Below, one piece after another: positions 8,168 through 19,000 of a DNA stretch of 64,000 nucleotides (position 1 is its first letter; each line of letters starts with the position of its first letter). The position numbers and the translations under genes are program-made. The stretch is taken from contig NZ_CP084029.1 of NCBI RefSeq assembly GCF_020181615.1, positions 1,039,033 to 1,103,032 of the forward strand, read 5' to 3'. Below the pieces are notes generated by a model. It was not told where the DNA came from and made no database searches. It worked only from the letters and a program-made list of their open reading frames with translations. This DNA comes from [Mycobacterium] crassicus. Its GTDB lineage: Bacteria > Actinomycetota > Actinomycetes > Mycobacteriales > Mycobacteriaceae.

Positions 8168-9832
8168 ATGGACGGACTGATGATGGACCAGCCGCTGCTG
8201 CTGAGCGATCTGCTCTGGCGGACGGAACGGCTGTTTCACGACAAGAAGATCGTCACGTATCTCGAGGCGGGCAGCTACCACAGCTACACGTACGCCGACT
8301 TCGCCAAGCGGGTCCGCAGGTTATCCAGCGCGTTGGTCAAGCTCGGCGTCCGACCGGGCGAACGGGTTGGCACCATCGCCTGGAACCACTATCGGCACTT
8401 CGAGACCTACCTGGGAATACCCGGAAGCGGCGCGGTGGTGCACACCATCAATATGCGACTGTTCCCGGAACAGCAGCAGTACATCATCAACCACGCCGGT
8501 GATTCCGTATTGATCGTGGACGAAGACCAGATTCCTCTCATCGAGCAGGTCGCTGAATTGGGGATTCCGTCGGTGCGAGCGTTCGTCGTGATGGGCGATA
8601 AGCCCTTGCCGGATACTGCCCTGGCACCGATCTACCGCTATGAGGACCTGATCGCCGACGGTGACGAAGACTACGAGTTCCCGGTGCTTGATGAACGGAC
8701 AGCCGCGGCGATGTGTTATACCTCGGCGACGACCGGTGAGCCCAAGGGCGTGGTGTACAGCCATCGGGCAATGGTCCTGCAGACCATGTGCCTTGCGATG
8801 CACGACAAACTGAATATGAGCGAAAGCCAGGTCTGGCTGGAGGTGTCGCCCATGTTCCACGTCAATGGGTGGAACATCCCCCACACGGCCCTTATGCAGG
8901 GCGCCACGCTGGTCTTTCCCGGTGTGCGTCCAACTGCCGGTGACTATGTGCAGATCGTGCAGGATCAAAAAATAACCGGCATGAACGGCGCGGTCACGAT
9001 CGGCACGATGATGCGTGATTTCATCCGGTCCTCGAGCCAGGAATGGGATTTGTCGAGCCTGAAGACGATGTGGCTGGGAGGCCAGGCGCCGTCGCGGGCA
9101 ATTATGGAATGGTGGGAGCGATACGGCACCTGCGTCGTGCAGGGATACGGCAGTACCGAGAACACTCCACAGGTCTGCTTTTCCTCTATTAAGAGCACCT
9201 TGGCTAATGGCTCGCCCGAGGATATCTATGCCCTCCGGCAGAAGCAGGGCCAGCCAATTCCTTTGATGAAGATCAAAATAATGTCAGACAACGGGCTTGA
9301 GCTTCCCTGGGACGGCCGCAGCGCAGGAGAGCTGTGGGTGCAGTCGCCGTTTACTGCCAGCGCCTATTATAACGACGTCCGAACCAAGGAACACATGCAG
9401 GACGGCTGGTTTCACACAGGCGACGTCGGATGTATCGACCCCGATGGCTACGTGGTCATTATGGATCGGGTGAAAGACCTGATCAAATCAGGCGGGGAAT
9501 GGATCTCTTCGATTGACCTTGAAAACGCTCTGGCGGCCCATCCTAAGGTTCGGGAAGCAACGGTGATCGCCATCCCCGACGAAAAATGGCTTGAGCGCCC
9601 GTTGGCCTGCGTCGTAGCCGATGACAAATCCTTGAGCGAGGCCGATCTTCGTGCGTTTCTCGCCGAGAGATTCGCAAAGTGGTGGATACCGGATTCGTTT
9701 CTCATTGTTGACACGATCCCTAAGACCAGCGTAGGAAAATTCAACAAAAAAGAACTGCGTGCCCTCTATTCGGAAAATGGAATGCGAGGAATAGAGCAGC
9801 ATCTGGAGATCGTGCAAGACACCGTCGCTTAA
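8168..9832 (+). CDS. Acyl-CoA ligase (FadD family, medium-chain/AlkK-like)
   Basis: An ANL-superfamily ligase of 554 aa predicted to form acyl-CoA from an acid and ATP. It shows VSPMFHVNGWNIP, GYGSTENTP, GWFHTGDVGCIDPDGYVVIMDRVKDLIKSGGEWIS and the C-terminal KTSVGKFNKKELR with the catalytic lysine. The ATP loop reads CYTSATTGEPKG, with Ala where Gly is usual. ATG 8168 follows GGAGGACATCGAGAG. Its third positions are visibly more AT-rich than those of its neighbours (for example AAAATAACC, TCTATTAAG), suggesting recent acquisition. The MBL hydrolase follows after 47 bases. With the ADH and ALDH genes across the block it could finish alcohol-to-acyl-CoA conversion. Confidence 0.92.
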   Translation: MDGLMMDQPLLLSDLLWRTERLFHDKKIVTYLEAGSYHSYTYADFAKRVRRLSSALVKLGVRPGERVGTIAWNHYRHFETYLGIPGSGAVVHTINMRLFPEQQQYIINHAGDSVLIVDEDQIPLIEQVAELGIPSVRAFVVMGDKPLPDTALAPIYRYEDLIADGDEDYEFPVLDERTAAAMCYTSATTGEPKGVVYSHRAMVLQTMCLAMHDKLNMSESQVWLEVSPMFHVNGWNIPHTALMQGATLVFPGVRPTAGDYVQIVQDQKITGMNGAVTIGTMMRDFIRSSSQEWDLSSLKTMWLGGQAPSRAIMEWWERYGTCVVQGYGSTENTPQVCFSSIKSTLANGSPEDIYALRQKQGQPIPLMKIKIMSDNGLELPWDGRSAGELWVQSPFTASAYYNDVRTKEHMQDGWFHTGDVGCIDPDGYVVIMDRVKDLIKSGGEWISSIDLENALAAHPKVREATVIAIPDEKWLERPLACVVADDKSLSEADLRAFLAERFAKWWIPDSFLIVDTIPKTSVGKFNKKELRALYSENGMRGIEQHLEIVQDTVA

Positions 9833-9879
9833 TTGACGGGTTTATCCGGTAAATCAACCAGCAGGCGAAGGGCGTGAGG

Positions 9880-10698
9880 ATGAGTTCCAACGAAAAGATC
9901 AAGGTCACAATTCTACCCACCGGAACGATGCATGCCGACTTGACCTGGCTATTGGTCGATCCCGGACGGATGGCGACTCGGGATGCCAAGAACAAGAGTC
10001 GAGAATGGGTGGAAGTGCCCACGCACGTGGTCTATATCGAACACCCGGACGGGAAGAAGTTGCTCTGGGACGCCGGTGTTCCGCGCGACTGGGAAAAGCG
10101 CTGGGGCCCGGCGGGCCTGGCCGAAGTCTTCCCGGTGGACGCAGTCACTGAAGATATGTGGCTGGATTCACGGCTTCGCCAGCTGAGCCTCGAGCCCGGC
10201 GATATCGACTATCTGTTGCTGTCGCATTTACACATGGACCATGCCGCCAATGCGCAGCTGTGGCGCGGTACCGGAACCACCATCATCGTCGACGAGGAGG
10301 AAAAAAAGGGGGCATTCAGCTTCGATGCCTATAACAAGGGCGCCCACATCCGATCGGACTACGACGGGCTTGATCTGACCACGATCAACGAGGATACGGA
10401 AATCCTTCCCGGCATCAAACTGCTCCGAACCCCGGGTCATACGTGGGGAACCCTAACTCTTCAGGTCGACTTGGCTGATTCCGGCACAATGTTGTTCACG
10501 TCGGATTCGTTATATCGGAGCGAAAGCTATGGTCCACCGGCAATTGCGGCCGGAATTGTATACGATACCGTTTCTTGGTTCAACTCTGTGGAGAAAATTC
10601 GTTCCATCGCGGATCGGACAAGTGCCACAGTCGTGTTCGGTCATGACCCTGGACAGCTGGCCAACCTTCGTTCTGGAGTGGGCAACTGCTACACGTGA
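9880..10698 (+). CDS. MBL-fold metallohydrolase (N-acyl homoserine lactonase-like)
   Basis: A 272-aa metallo-beta-lactamase-fold hydrolase. Metal ligands are clear: HLHMDH at residues 116-121, His187 in TPGHTWG, Asp209 in FTSDSLY and His255 in VFGHDPGQ. The pattern resembles the quorum-quenching lactonase group, but such enzymes also act on other lactones and thioesters, so the substrate is open. A GTG at 9874 is also in frame, but ATG 9880 is better spaced from GAAGG. It lies between the ligase and the zinc-ribbon gene in one direction, probably the same operon. Confidence 0.85.
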   Translation: MSSNEKIKVTILPTGTMHADLTWLLVDPGRMATRDAKNKSREWVEVPTHVVYIEHPDGKKLLWDAGVPRDWEKRWGPAGLAEVFPVDAVTEDMWLDSRLRQLSLEPGDIDYLLLSHLHMDHAANAQLWRGTGTTIIVDEEEKKGAFSFDAYNKGAHIRSDYDGLDLTTINEDTEILPGIKLLRTPGHTWGTLTLQVDLADSGTMLFTSDSLYRSESYGPPAIAAGIVYDTVSWFNSVEKIRSIADRTSATVVFGHDPGQLANLRSGVGNCYT

Positions 10699-10744
10699 CA
10701 AACGCTTTCGTTAAGTGGTAATCAACCTGATCTGACGGAGGGAC

Positions 10745-11212
10745 ATGCCTTTATTCGAATACCTGGCGGACTGTGGAACTCGATTCGAAGCGCTTGTCGC
10801 CAGTTGGCGTACGCCGAACCCGCTTTGCCCCCACTGTGGGGGTGAGACCGTCAAATTACCCGCCCGCGTGGCGTTAGTCGGCTCCGCATCGCCACCGCGA
10901 GGCGATGCGACCGCACCGACATCGTGGGAAGGGACCCATCGTGGCGATCCGGAATACGTCGCACACTGGCGTCGCACTCTGGACCGTCGGCGTGAGTTCG
11001 AGGCGCGTAACCCGGAATACCTGACGAAGCGCGAGGCGATTGCAGCGCACGAGGGCATCTTTTCGCGGGCTCCGCTTACCTACCGGGAACTCAGTGATCG
11101 GGCATCCGCGTCCGGTGATGCGACTGAAGCCGCGGCCGAAGCCGCACAAGAACGGCATCGTCCGGCCATAGGAAAGACCGGCCAAGACAGTTCTGCGCTA
11201 CAGCATCAATAA
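10745..11212 (+). CDS. FmdB-type zinc-ribbon protein
   Basis: A 155-aa protein opening with MPLFEYLADCGTRFEALV and CPHCGGE, the layout of the FmdB/CxxC zinc-ribbon family often found beside amide or hydrocarbon catabolism genes. The first knuckle has only one Cys (ADCG in place of CxxCG), so a full four-Cys site is not formed. The rest is charged and low in complexity and ends RPAIGKTGQDSSALQHQ. A GACGGAGGGAC ribosome site precedes ATG 10745. It is the last gene of the ligase-MBL run. Confidence 0.75.
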   Translation: MPLFEYLADCGTRFEALVASWRTPNPLCPHCGGETVKLPARVALVGSASPPRGDATAPTSWEGTHRGDPEYVAHWRRTLDRRREFEARNPEYLTKREAIAAHEGIFSRAPLTYRELSDRASASGDATEAAAEAAQERHRPAIGKTGQDSSALQHQ

Positions 11213-11637
11213 CTGCGTGATGCGGAAGCCCGCCGTAGCGAGTTGTCAGGGGTCTGCTGCACGAATAGGTGACATCTGAGTTGGTTTGCCCCAGCACCGC
11301 TGGCCGGCCATTCGATCACCGCGGCTGAACTGGCCGAGGCCTACCGGGCCATCGCGTTTTCGACGCTCACCCCGAGGATCCCGAGTTCGGTTACCGCTGT
11401 CTCGCCCATGAGGTCCCGTGATGCCGATGGCCGAGCGGACCGGCCGTCGCCTCGTCGGTTGCTCGATCGGTTCGAGGATGAAGGTCCGATCGGTTACCAC
11501 AGCTTTGCGCTACCGCAGCTTGGCAGGGAGCGGCGGCATGCCGTGGTCGGGTGGCTGGGCAGGTCAAGACGATTCGTGTAGGCACTGGGCCGCCTCGGTG
11601 ATGCGAACTCCGTTGAGAGGGCCCACCGTGGCCGAGT
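11213..11637. other. 425 bases without an intact gene; possible transposase scrap
   Basis: No frame here is convincing as a whole gene. On the plus strand around 11361-11420 one frame reads DAHPEDPEFGYRCLAHEVP and then stops. This resembles the DPEFGYR segment I associate with IS3-type OrfB transposases, so a decayed insertion sequence is possible. The rest shows nothing I recognise. Confidence 0.3.
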
Positions 11638-12726
11638 TCATTGCTGTTCCAGCCAGATCACCGAGCGGCCGCCTTCGCCAGCCTTCATCCGCTCGAAAGC
11701 CTCGTCGAGCCCGTCGAACTCGATTCGATGGGTGATGAGGGTCGCGAGTTCGAGGTCGCCGTTGCGCACCTCGTCCGCCATGGCAGGAACATCACGGTCG
11801 GGATCGGACGCACCGTAGATCGAACTCGTCAGGGTGCGAGAGAAGTGGAAGAGCTCGAGCGGGTTGAACGTGACCTCCTGATCACGTCGGCCGATGCCCA
11901 CCACGGTGCACTGGCCTCCGCGGCGCACCGCACCCCATGCCATGCGGATGGTCTGAGGTGCGCCGACACAGTCGAAAGCATGGTCTGCACCGCGTCCGCC
12001 CGTGAGGGAACGGATCTGCTTGGAGAGCTTGGGATCGCTCAGCAGAAAGTGGGTCGCACCGGCTTTCCGGGCCAGTGGCTCCTTCTCAGGGGCCACATCA
12101 ACGGCGATGATCGGCTCCGCGCCGGCGGACCGGGCCCCCATGAGTGCCGACAGCCCGACGCCTCCCAGCCCCACGACCAGGACCGACTCTCCAGGTTTGA
12201 CGTGGGCGGTGTTACGCACTGCTCCGACACCGGTGAGGACCGCGCAGCCGAGTAACGCTGCGACGTCCAGCGGCAGGTCGGCGGGCACCGGGACGGCAGA
12301 GCTCGCCGGCACCACGATCTCTTCGGAGAACGCGCCGATGCCCATCGCCGCGTGCAACTGGGTACCGTCCGCGAGCGAGCCGCGGGGCACGCTGACGACG
12401 CCTTCGATCTCGCTGCACAGCCAGGGCTCGCCCGCCTCGCAGAACCAGCAATGCCGGCAAGCCGCTGCCCAGTTGAGCACCACGTGGTCGCCGACCGAGA
12501 CGCTGTCCACCTCGACGCCGGTTTGCTCAACTACCCCGGCGGCCTCATGTCCGAGAATCGCCGGATACTGCGGCACGATCGTGCCGTTGACCATCGACAG
12601 ATCGGAGTGGCAGACGCCCGCCGCAGCGACGCGGACGCGGATGTCGTGTGGGCCGACCTCGGGAAGGATGATTTCTTGAAGTTCGGGCTTTCCGCCGGGC
12701 TCGCTCACCACTATTGCTTGCACCAT
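11638..12726 (-). CDS. Zinc-dependent alcohol dehydrogenase
   Basis: A medium-chain NAD-dependent alcohol dehydrogenase of 362 aa. Catalytic zinc ligands are Cys39 (GVCHSD) and His60-Glu61 (GHEAAG). The structural zinc loop has Cys90, 93, 96 and 104 (CRHCWFCEAGEPWLC). The nucleotide fold is VLVVGLGGVGLSALMGA. It resembles class III or aryl-alcohol types. It lies 32 bases downstream of the aldehyde dehydrogenase in the same direction, so the pair likely oxidises an alcohol through its aldehyde to the acid. The ATG is preceded by AAAGGAACATGCGAG. Confidence 0.93.
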   Translation of the reverse strand: MVQAIVVSEPGGKPELQEIILPEVGPHDIRVRVAAAGVCHSDLSMVNGTIVPQYPAILGHEAAGVVEQTGVEVDSVSVGDHVVLNWAAACRHCWFCEAGEPWLCSEIEGVVSVPRGSLADGTQLHAAMGIGAFSEEIVVPASSAVPVPADLPLDVAALLGCAVLTGVGAVRNTAHVKPGESVLVVGLGGVGLSALMGARSAGAEPIIAVDVAPEKEPLARKAGATHFLLSDPKLSKQIRSLTGGRGADHAFDCVGAPQTIRMAWGAVRRGGQCTVVGIGRRDQEVTFNPLELFHFSRTLTSSIYGASDPDRDVPAMADEVRNGDLELATLITHRIEFDGLDEAFERMKAGEGGRSVIWLEQQ

Positions 12727-12758
12727 CTCGCATGTTCCTTTCGTGCCGGCCTTTGAAA

Positions 12759-14180
<1,422 letters not shown>

Positions 14181-14267
14181 AACTCCTTGTAGATGCTGAT
14201 TTGGAGGGCTTGGATACCTTTGCGGCGAGCATGTCGCGCGGAGTCAGTATCGCACACGAGTTGATGA

Positions 14268-14281
14268 AATTCTATAGAATT
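14268..14281. promoter_or_regulatory. Perfect 14-bp palindrome AATTCTATAGAATT, operator between ALDH and GntR
   Basis: AATTCTATAGAATT is a perfect palindrome in the divergent region between the aldehyde dehydrogenase and the GntR gene. It contains TAGAAT, a good mycobacterial -10 element, on both strands, so a bound protein would cover both promoters. The same core recurs before the acyl-CoA ligase at 8106-8113 and imperfectly at 7849-7860. The adjacent GntR protein is the obvious candidate to bind it. Confidence 0.6.
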
Positions 14282-14384
14282 ATGACCGAAGTCGATCCAG
14301 GCGCGGCCGAATCATGGGATAGGCTCGCCGCTGTTGACGCTTAAGGTGCGGCCAATGTGCGCAGCGACGGGAGGGCGGTCCAAG

Positions 14385-15083
14385 ATGGCCAATGACGTCA
14401 CACTGGCGGTCCGACACAAGGTCGGCGATAAGCGTCCTGAGCGTTTGAGCCCCCGGATAGCTCAGGAAATCCGCCGGCTCATCATCGGGGGTGAGGCCCC
14501 TGGGGGTGCCAAACTTCGGGCGGAACATCTCGCTGTTCGCTTCGGTGTGAGCGCAACCCCAGTGCGCGAGGCGCTCATGGCCCTGCATGGGGAGGGGCTG
14601 GTGTCCTTCGACGCGGGCCGTGGATTCACGGTGATGCCGATAACCCGGCGGGATCTCCTCGACATGTTCTATGCGCAGGCGCACTTCGCCGGAGAACTGG
14701 CGGCACGGGCCGCAGAGGAAATGACCAGCGACTGCATGGCTGAGTTGTGGCGCCACCAGGAGGCGCTGACTGCGGCCCTCGAGTCCGGGGATAACGCTGG
14801 CGCGGACCAGGTCGAGTTCGAGTTTCATCGATTGATCAACCACGCCTCGGACTCGCCGAAGATGCGCTGGCTACTGAAGATGACGACCAGTTACATGCCC
14901 TTTGGGGAGTGGCACGATGTGCCGGGGTGGGCCGCGTCTGCTCCGACGGACCATCTGCCGTTGCTGCGTGCACTGTCCAACGGCAGTCCTCAGGCTGCGC
15001 AAATGGCCATGACCGCTCACATCATGAATGTCTCCGACCTCCTTGCTGGGCTGCTCGCCGAGCGAGGCGTGCTGGCTCAATAG
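14385..15083 (+). CDS. GntR-family regulator with FCD domain
   Basis: A 232-aa regulator with an N-terminal winged helix (PRIAQEIRRLIIGGEAPGGAKL, RAEHLAVRFGVSATPVREAL, GFTVMPITRRDL) and an all-helical FCD effector domain. The frame is open upstream, but ATG 14385 follows GGGAGGGCGG at nine bases and precedes the domain. It is divergent from the ALDH-ADH operon, and FCD regulators commonly repress such genes until bound by a carboxylic acid. The palindrome 14268-14281 and related sites in front of the ligase suggest that it links both halves of the block. Confidence 0.9.
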   Translation: MANDVTLAVRHKVGDKRPERLSPRIAQEIRRLIIGGEAPGGAKLRAEHLAVRFGVSATPVREALMALHGEGLVSFDAGRGFTVMPITRRDLLDMFYAQAHFAGELAARAAEEMTSDCMAELWRHQEALTAALESGDNAGADQVEFEFHRLINHASDSPKMRWLLKMTTSYMPFGEWHDVPGWAASAPTDHLPLLRALSNGSPQAAQMAMTAHIMNVSDLLAGLLAERGVLAQ

Positions 15084-15238
15084 GAGTCGGTGAGAGGATC
15101 CACGCCGACGGGTCGGGCGGGAGGCCGTCCGGGCCGAAGTGCTTGAAACCTCCGGTTGGTCAGCTTGGCCAGGGGGCTCAGGACCGTGGGGTTGCGCATG
15201 CCGTGATCGGCTTCGGCCAGGAAATCGCTGTGGGACAT
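15077..15238 (-). CDS. Possible small ORF, unknown
   Basis: A 53-codon reverse-strand frame starting MSHSDFLAEADHGMRNPTVL and ending in VGVDPLTDSY. It lies just downstream of the 32-aa peptide gene on the same strand, and its end overlaps the convergent GntR 3' end by 7 bases. The composition looks protein-like, but there is no clear ribosome site and I recognise no family. It could equally be a gene remnant. Confidence 0.2.
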   Translation of the reverse strand: MSHSDFLAEADHGMRNPTVLSPLAKLTNRRFQALRPGRPPARPVGVDPLTDSY

Positions 15239-15304
15239 GATGTTCGGCGGCAGGACAAGGGCGATGGTGTACGCGTCCGTGATCTCGCCGGTGCAGGCCT
15301 CAGG

Positions 15305-15526
15305 GCTCAGCCCAGGTGGAACACCACCTCGAGGGCGAGGAAGCCGAAGATGATCAGCCCGATGATCGTTGCGACGGCGGGGAGTACAAGCACGGGGTCT
15401 TTCATGCCTGGAACGGTAATCCAACCGGCGACTGTAAGAAATCGAAAAGTGTTGGCTGTCACTGCATTAAGGGACTTTGGTCCGTGATCGGCAGCACGGC
15501 CGACCGGATATGTGGTCGCGATCACA
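15305..15526. repeat. Right copy of the diverged ~220-bp duplication (partner at 7036-7252)
   Basis: Direct-orientation partner of 7036-7252. The coding core is the best conserved part. Upstream of the peptide start, the similarity continues weakly to about the ArsR stop codon. This copy keeps the reading frame of the 32-aa peptide intact. Confidence 0.7.
15307..15405 (-). CDS. 32-aa single-pass membrane peptide
   Basis: A reverse-strand frame from ATG 15405 to TGA encodes MKDPVLVLPAVATIIGLI followed by IFGFLALEVVFHLG: a short charged start and one long hydrophobic helix. In size it recalls accessory transport peptides such as KdpF, but I do not recognise the family. The second, frameshifted copy at 7038-7134 shows that the frame has an evolutionary history, which supports a real gene. 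No strong ribosome site is visible. It lies just beyond the ArsR stop, in the ArsR direction, so it could be co-transcribed with arsR. Confidence 0.5.
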   Translation of the reverse strand: MKDPVLVLPAVATIIGLIIFGFLALEVVFHLG

Positions 15527-15911
15527 CTCTCCGTGGTGGGTCTGGCGCCAGGGTGCCGTCCGGGGCGATGTGGGCGAAGATCTGCTGCAGCAGCGTCACG
15601 ATGTGCGGGTCGTCCACTGTGTAGATGTGATGGCGCCCGTCCTTGCGTGCGCTGATCAATCCGGCCAGTCGCAGCTTCGTCAGGTGCTGGCTCATGGTGG
15701 CGATGTTGATGCCGGCGCGGCCGGCCAGGGTCGTGACGTCGTAGGCGCCCTGGGTGGCCAGCCACATCACGTGTAATCGTGCCGGGCTGCTGAGCAGGCC
15801 GAATGTGCTGGCAGCCGAAGATAGTTGGGGCTGTGTGGGTTCGTCGGGCCGGCCCGGGGAAGTGATGTCTTCGGGTTCCCGTTCTTCTTGTTTCGCCATC
15901 TCGGTACTCAT
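15522..15911 (-). CDS. ArsR/SmtB-family metal-responsive repressor
   Basis: A winged-helix repressor of 129 aa. The core is FGLLSSPARLHVMWLATQGAYDVTTLAGRAGINIATMSQHLTKLRLAGLISARKDGRHHIYTVDDPH. There is no Cys-rich metal box. His residues in GRHHIYTVDDPHIV could serve as ligands, as in the KmtR type, but this is inference. ATG 15911 is preferred to the upstream ATG 15950 because it begins closer to the domain. The gene is divergent from the giant P-type ATPase, its likely target. Confidence 0.85.
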   Translation of the reverse strand: MSTEMAKQEEREPEDITSPGRPDEPTQPQLSSAASTFGLLSSPARLHVMWLATQGAYDVTTLAGRAGINIATMSQHLTKLRLAGLISARKDGRHHIYTVDDPHIVTLLQQIFAHIAPDGTLAPDPPRRV

Positions 15912-16075
15912 TTTGACCCAACGCCCGTGGCGGGATTCGTCGAACAACACATTCGCATAGTTGCGTAATCATCAAAGTAACGACAGAATTGGCCCGTCTG
16001 CAAGGCAGGTTCGCCCACTTCGCTCGGCGTGCCCCATGGCCTGCGGACCCAACCGTCAGAACACACACACGATTG

Positions 16076-19000
16076 GTGCTGTCGAAATTGATTGGGACAT
16101 CTGTGCTGTTGCGTCCGGCCGCCTGGGGAATCCAGACCACGGTCGCCCTCGTCGAAGCGGCGACCCGCAACGCATCCGCCGCCACCGAGGCGGTGGGGGC
16201 CGTCGCCACGGCCGGCTTGCAACTGGCTGCCGTACCTGTTCGTGAAGGCGCCCGGCTGCTGTCCGGTGAGACCTCGACAGCGACCCTGACCCGGCGCTGC
16301 TGGCGCGGCGAGCAACGTGCGTGGATCGAGGTGCGCGGACTGGCCGACGCCGAAGGCGCCGAGCTCGGGCGCCAGGTGCTCGACGCGCTCCTGGCCCGGC
16401 CCGGTGTCGCGTCGGCGCGGATCAACCGGCAGTTGTCGCGGGTCGTGGTGGAGCTGGCGGTCGAGGGCGACCGCATCTCGCTGAAAGACCTGTGCGGCCT
16501 GATCGACGACGCCGAACGCTCACACCGCCGCAGCGGCGGCTCGGCGCCGACGTCCTGCGCCGGCTCGGTGGGGGCTGCCGGTCTGCCCGGTGATGGGCTG
16601 CTGTTGCTGGCCAGGGGAATGATGGTCGGCGTCAACGCTGCCGGGCTGGCCGTCGCGGTCGCCGGGTGGGCGTTGCGGCTGCCGCAGGCCCCGATGGCGG
16701 TCGACGCCATTGCGACGTTCGCCAACTACCAGCCGTGGCTGCGCCGACGGCTGGCCGACCGGATCGGCACCGTGCCGGCAGACACGGTGCTGTCCCTGAT
16801 CTCCGTCGGCGCACGCATCGCCATGCTGTCGCCGGCCACCCTGGCGGTGGACCTGGGGTTGCAGGGAATCAAAGCCGCCGAAAGCCAGGCCTCGGCACAG
16901 GCCTGGAGCCGCCATGAGCCGCTGCTGGCCCGGCACGCCGAGCAGGCCGACGTGCATCTGCCGTCACGACCGGTGCCGTTGCCCGAGGGACCGGCCGCCC
17001 GGCACGGCAGGCGGATGGCGCTGGTGCAGGTGGTCGGGACCGGGCTGGTCGGCGTCATCACCCGCAACGCCACCATGGCCGCGACCGCGACCGTGGTGAC
17101 AGCCCCCAAGGCCATGCGCATCACGACTGAATCGTTCGCCGGGACCCTGAGTCGAGCGTTGGTCGAGCAACATGCGGCGCTGCCGTTGAACCCGGAGGGG
17201 CTGCGCCGACTCGACCGGGTCGACGCGGTACTCATCGACCCGAGGGTGTTCTGCCAGGGGACGGCGCACCACCCGATGGCGGCTGCCCTGCTGGGGGAGG
17301 CGCGGGCATCCGGTGCGCAACTGATCACGCTCGACGTCGCCGAGTTGGGCGAGCTGAGGCCCGCGTTCGATGAGCTCGCGCCGGTCGACGGGCTGGATTT
17401 TGACGACGCGCTGGATGTCGCCCTGACCGGTCTGCAGCAGGCCGGCCGGACCGTGGCCGTGCTGTCCTCGACCGCCGCGCAAGCACTGTGCTCGGCAGAC
17501 GTGGGCGTGGGAATCATGCCCGGACCCGACGACGAGCCCGCCGTGCCACCTCCTTTCACTGCCGACCTGCTGCTGGCCGACCTGGCCGGTGCCTGGCGGG
17601 TGCTGCATGCGCTGCCGGCGGCCCGGGCGGCCACCGAGCGCGGCATCTCGATCTCCACCGGCGCCTCGGCGCTCGGTGCGCTGCTGATGGTCCCGGGGGT
17701 GCGGGGCGGGCGCGGTACCGGCCCGGTCACCGCCGGCGCGGCCGCCGGACTGCTGTCCGGATATCTGCTGGCTCGCGGGGTGGCCCGCACGCCCGCGCCG
17801 CGGCCGGCGCCGTCCTACGAGTGGCATGGGATGTCGGTCGACGAAGTCCGCGCGCTTCTGCCGGTCCCCGACCTCGGGGCGGTGGCCGCCGAGCTCGACG
17901 CCCCGCCGAGCATGGCCTGGCAGTTCATCAAGGCCGTGCGTACCGAGCTGTCGGATCCGTTGATGCCGGTGCTGGCCCTGTGTTCGACGGCCACCGCGAT
18001 GCTGGGCTCACCGATCGACGCGTTGATGGTCAGCACCGTGCTGGTCGGCAACTGCATGCTCGCCGCAGGCCAGCAGTTGCAGGCCGAGAACCGGTTGAAC
18101 CGGCTGCTGGCCCAGCAGACACGGCCGGCCCGCACCGTTGAGATCGGCGCGACCAACTCCTACGCCGAGGTCGTCGCGGATCGGTTGCTGCCCGGCACGC
18201 TGATCGAGGTGCGCAGCAACGAGGTCGTGCCGGCCGACGCCCGGCTGATCGAGGCCACCGATCTGGAAGTCGACGAATCCTCGCTGACCGGCGAATCACT
18301 GTCGGTGGACAAGCAGATCGAGGCCGTGCTGCCGGGCGCCGAACTGGCCGAGCGGAGCTGCATGCTCTACGCGGGTACGACGGCCATCGCCGGCACGGCA
18401 GTCGCGGTGGTCACCGCCGTCGGCAGCGACACCCAGGCGCGCCGCGCCGCCGAACTGGCCGCCGGTGACCTGCCGGTCGTCGGCCTGCAGCACCAACTCA
18501 GCCGGCTGATGAGCCGCGCATTCCCGGCCAGTGCGGCCGGCGGGGCGATGGTGGGCCTGCTCGGAATGCTGCGTGGCGGCGGCCTGCGGCCGGCCCTGGG
18601 CAACGCGATCGCGGTCGCGGTGGCCGCCGTTCCCGAGGGGATGCCGTTGATGGCGACCCTGGCGCAGCACGCGTCGGCGCAACGTCTGAGCAAGTCCGGT
18701 GCGCTGGTCCGCATTCCGCGGTCGGTGGAGGCGCTCGGGCGAGTGGAGGTGGTCTGCTTCGACAAGACCGGCACCCTCAGCGAGAACCGGCTTCGGGTCA
18801 CCCGGGTGCTTCCGGTATCGGGGCACGCGCACGACGACGTGCTGCGCGCCGCGGCCAACGCCGCACCGGCACGCGAAGGTACCGCGCATGCCCACGCCAC
18901 CGACCAGGCCGTCACCGAAGCGGCCGCCGGCATCTCCGATGGCGGCGCACCGCTGTGGACCACGACGGATGCCCACCTGCCGTTCCGCTCCGGCCGGGCG

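Noticed and set aside
15307..16725. 472-codon minus-strand frame covering the micropeptide and running under the ATPase and ArsR genes
   Set aside because: Only the last 32 codons look like a protein. The rest is antisense or out-of-frame to well-supported genes.
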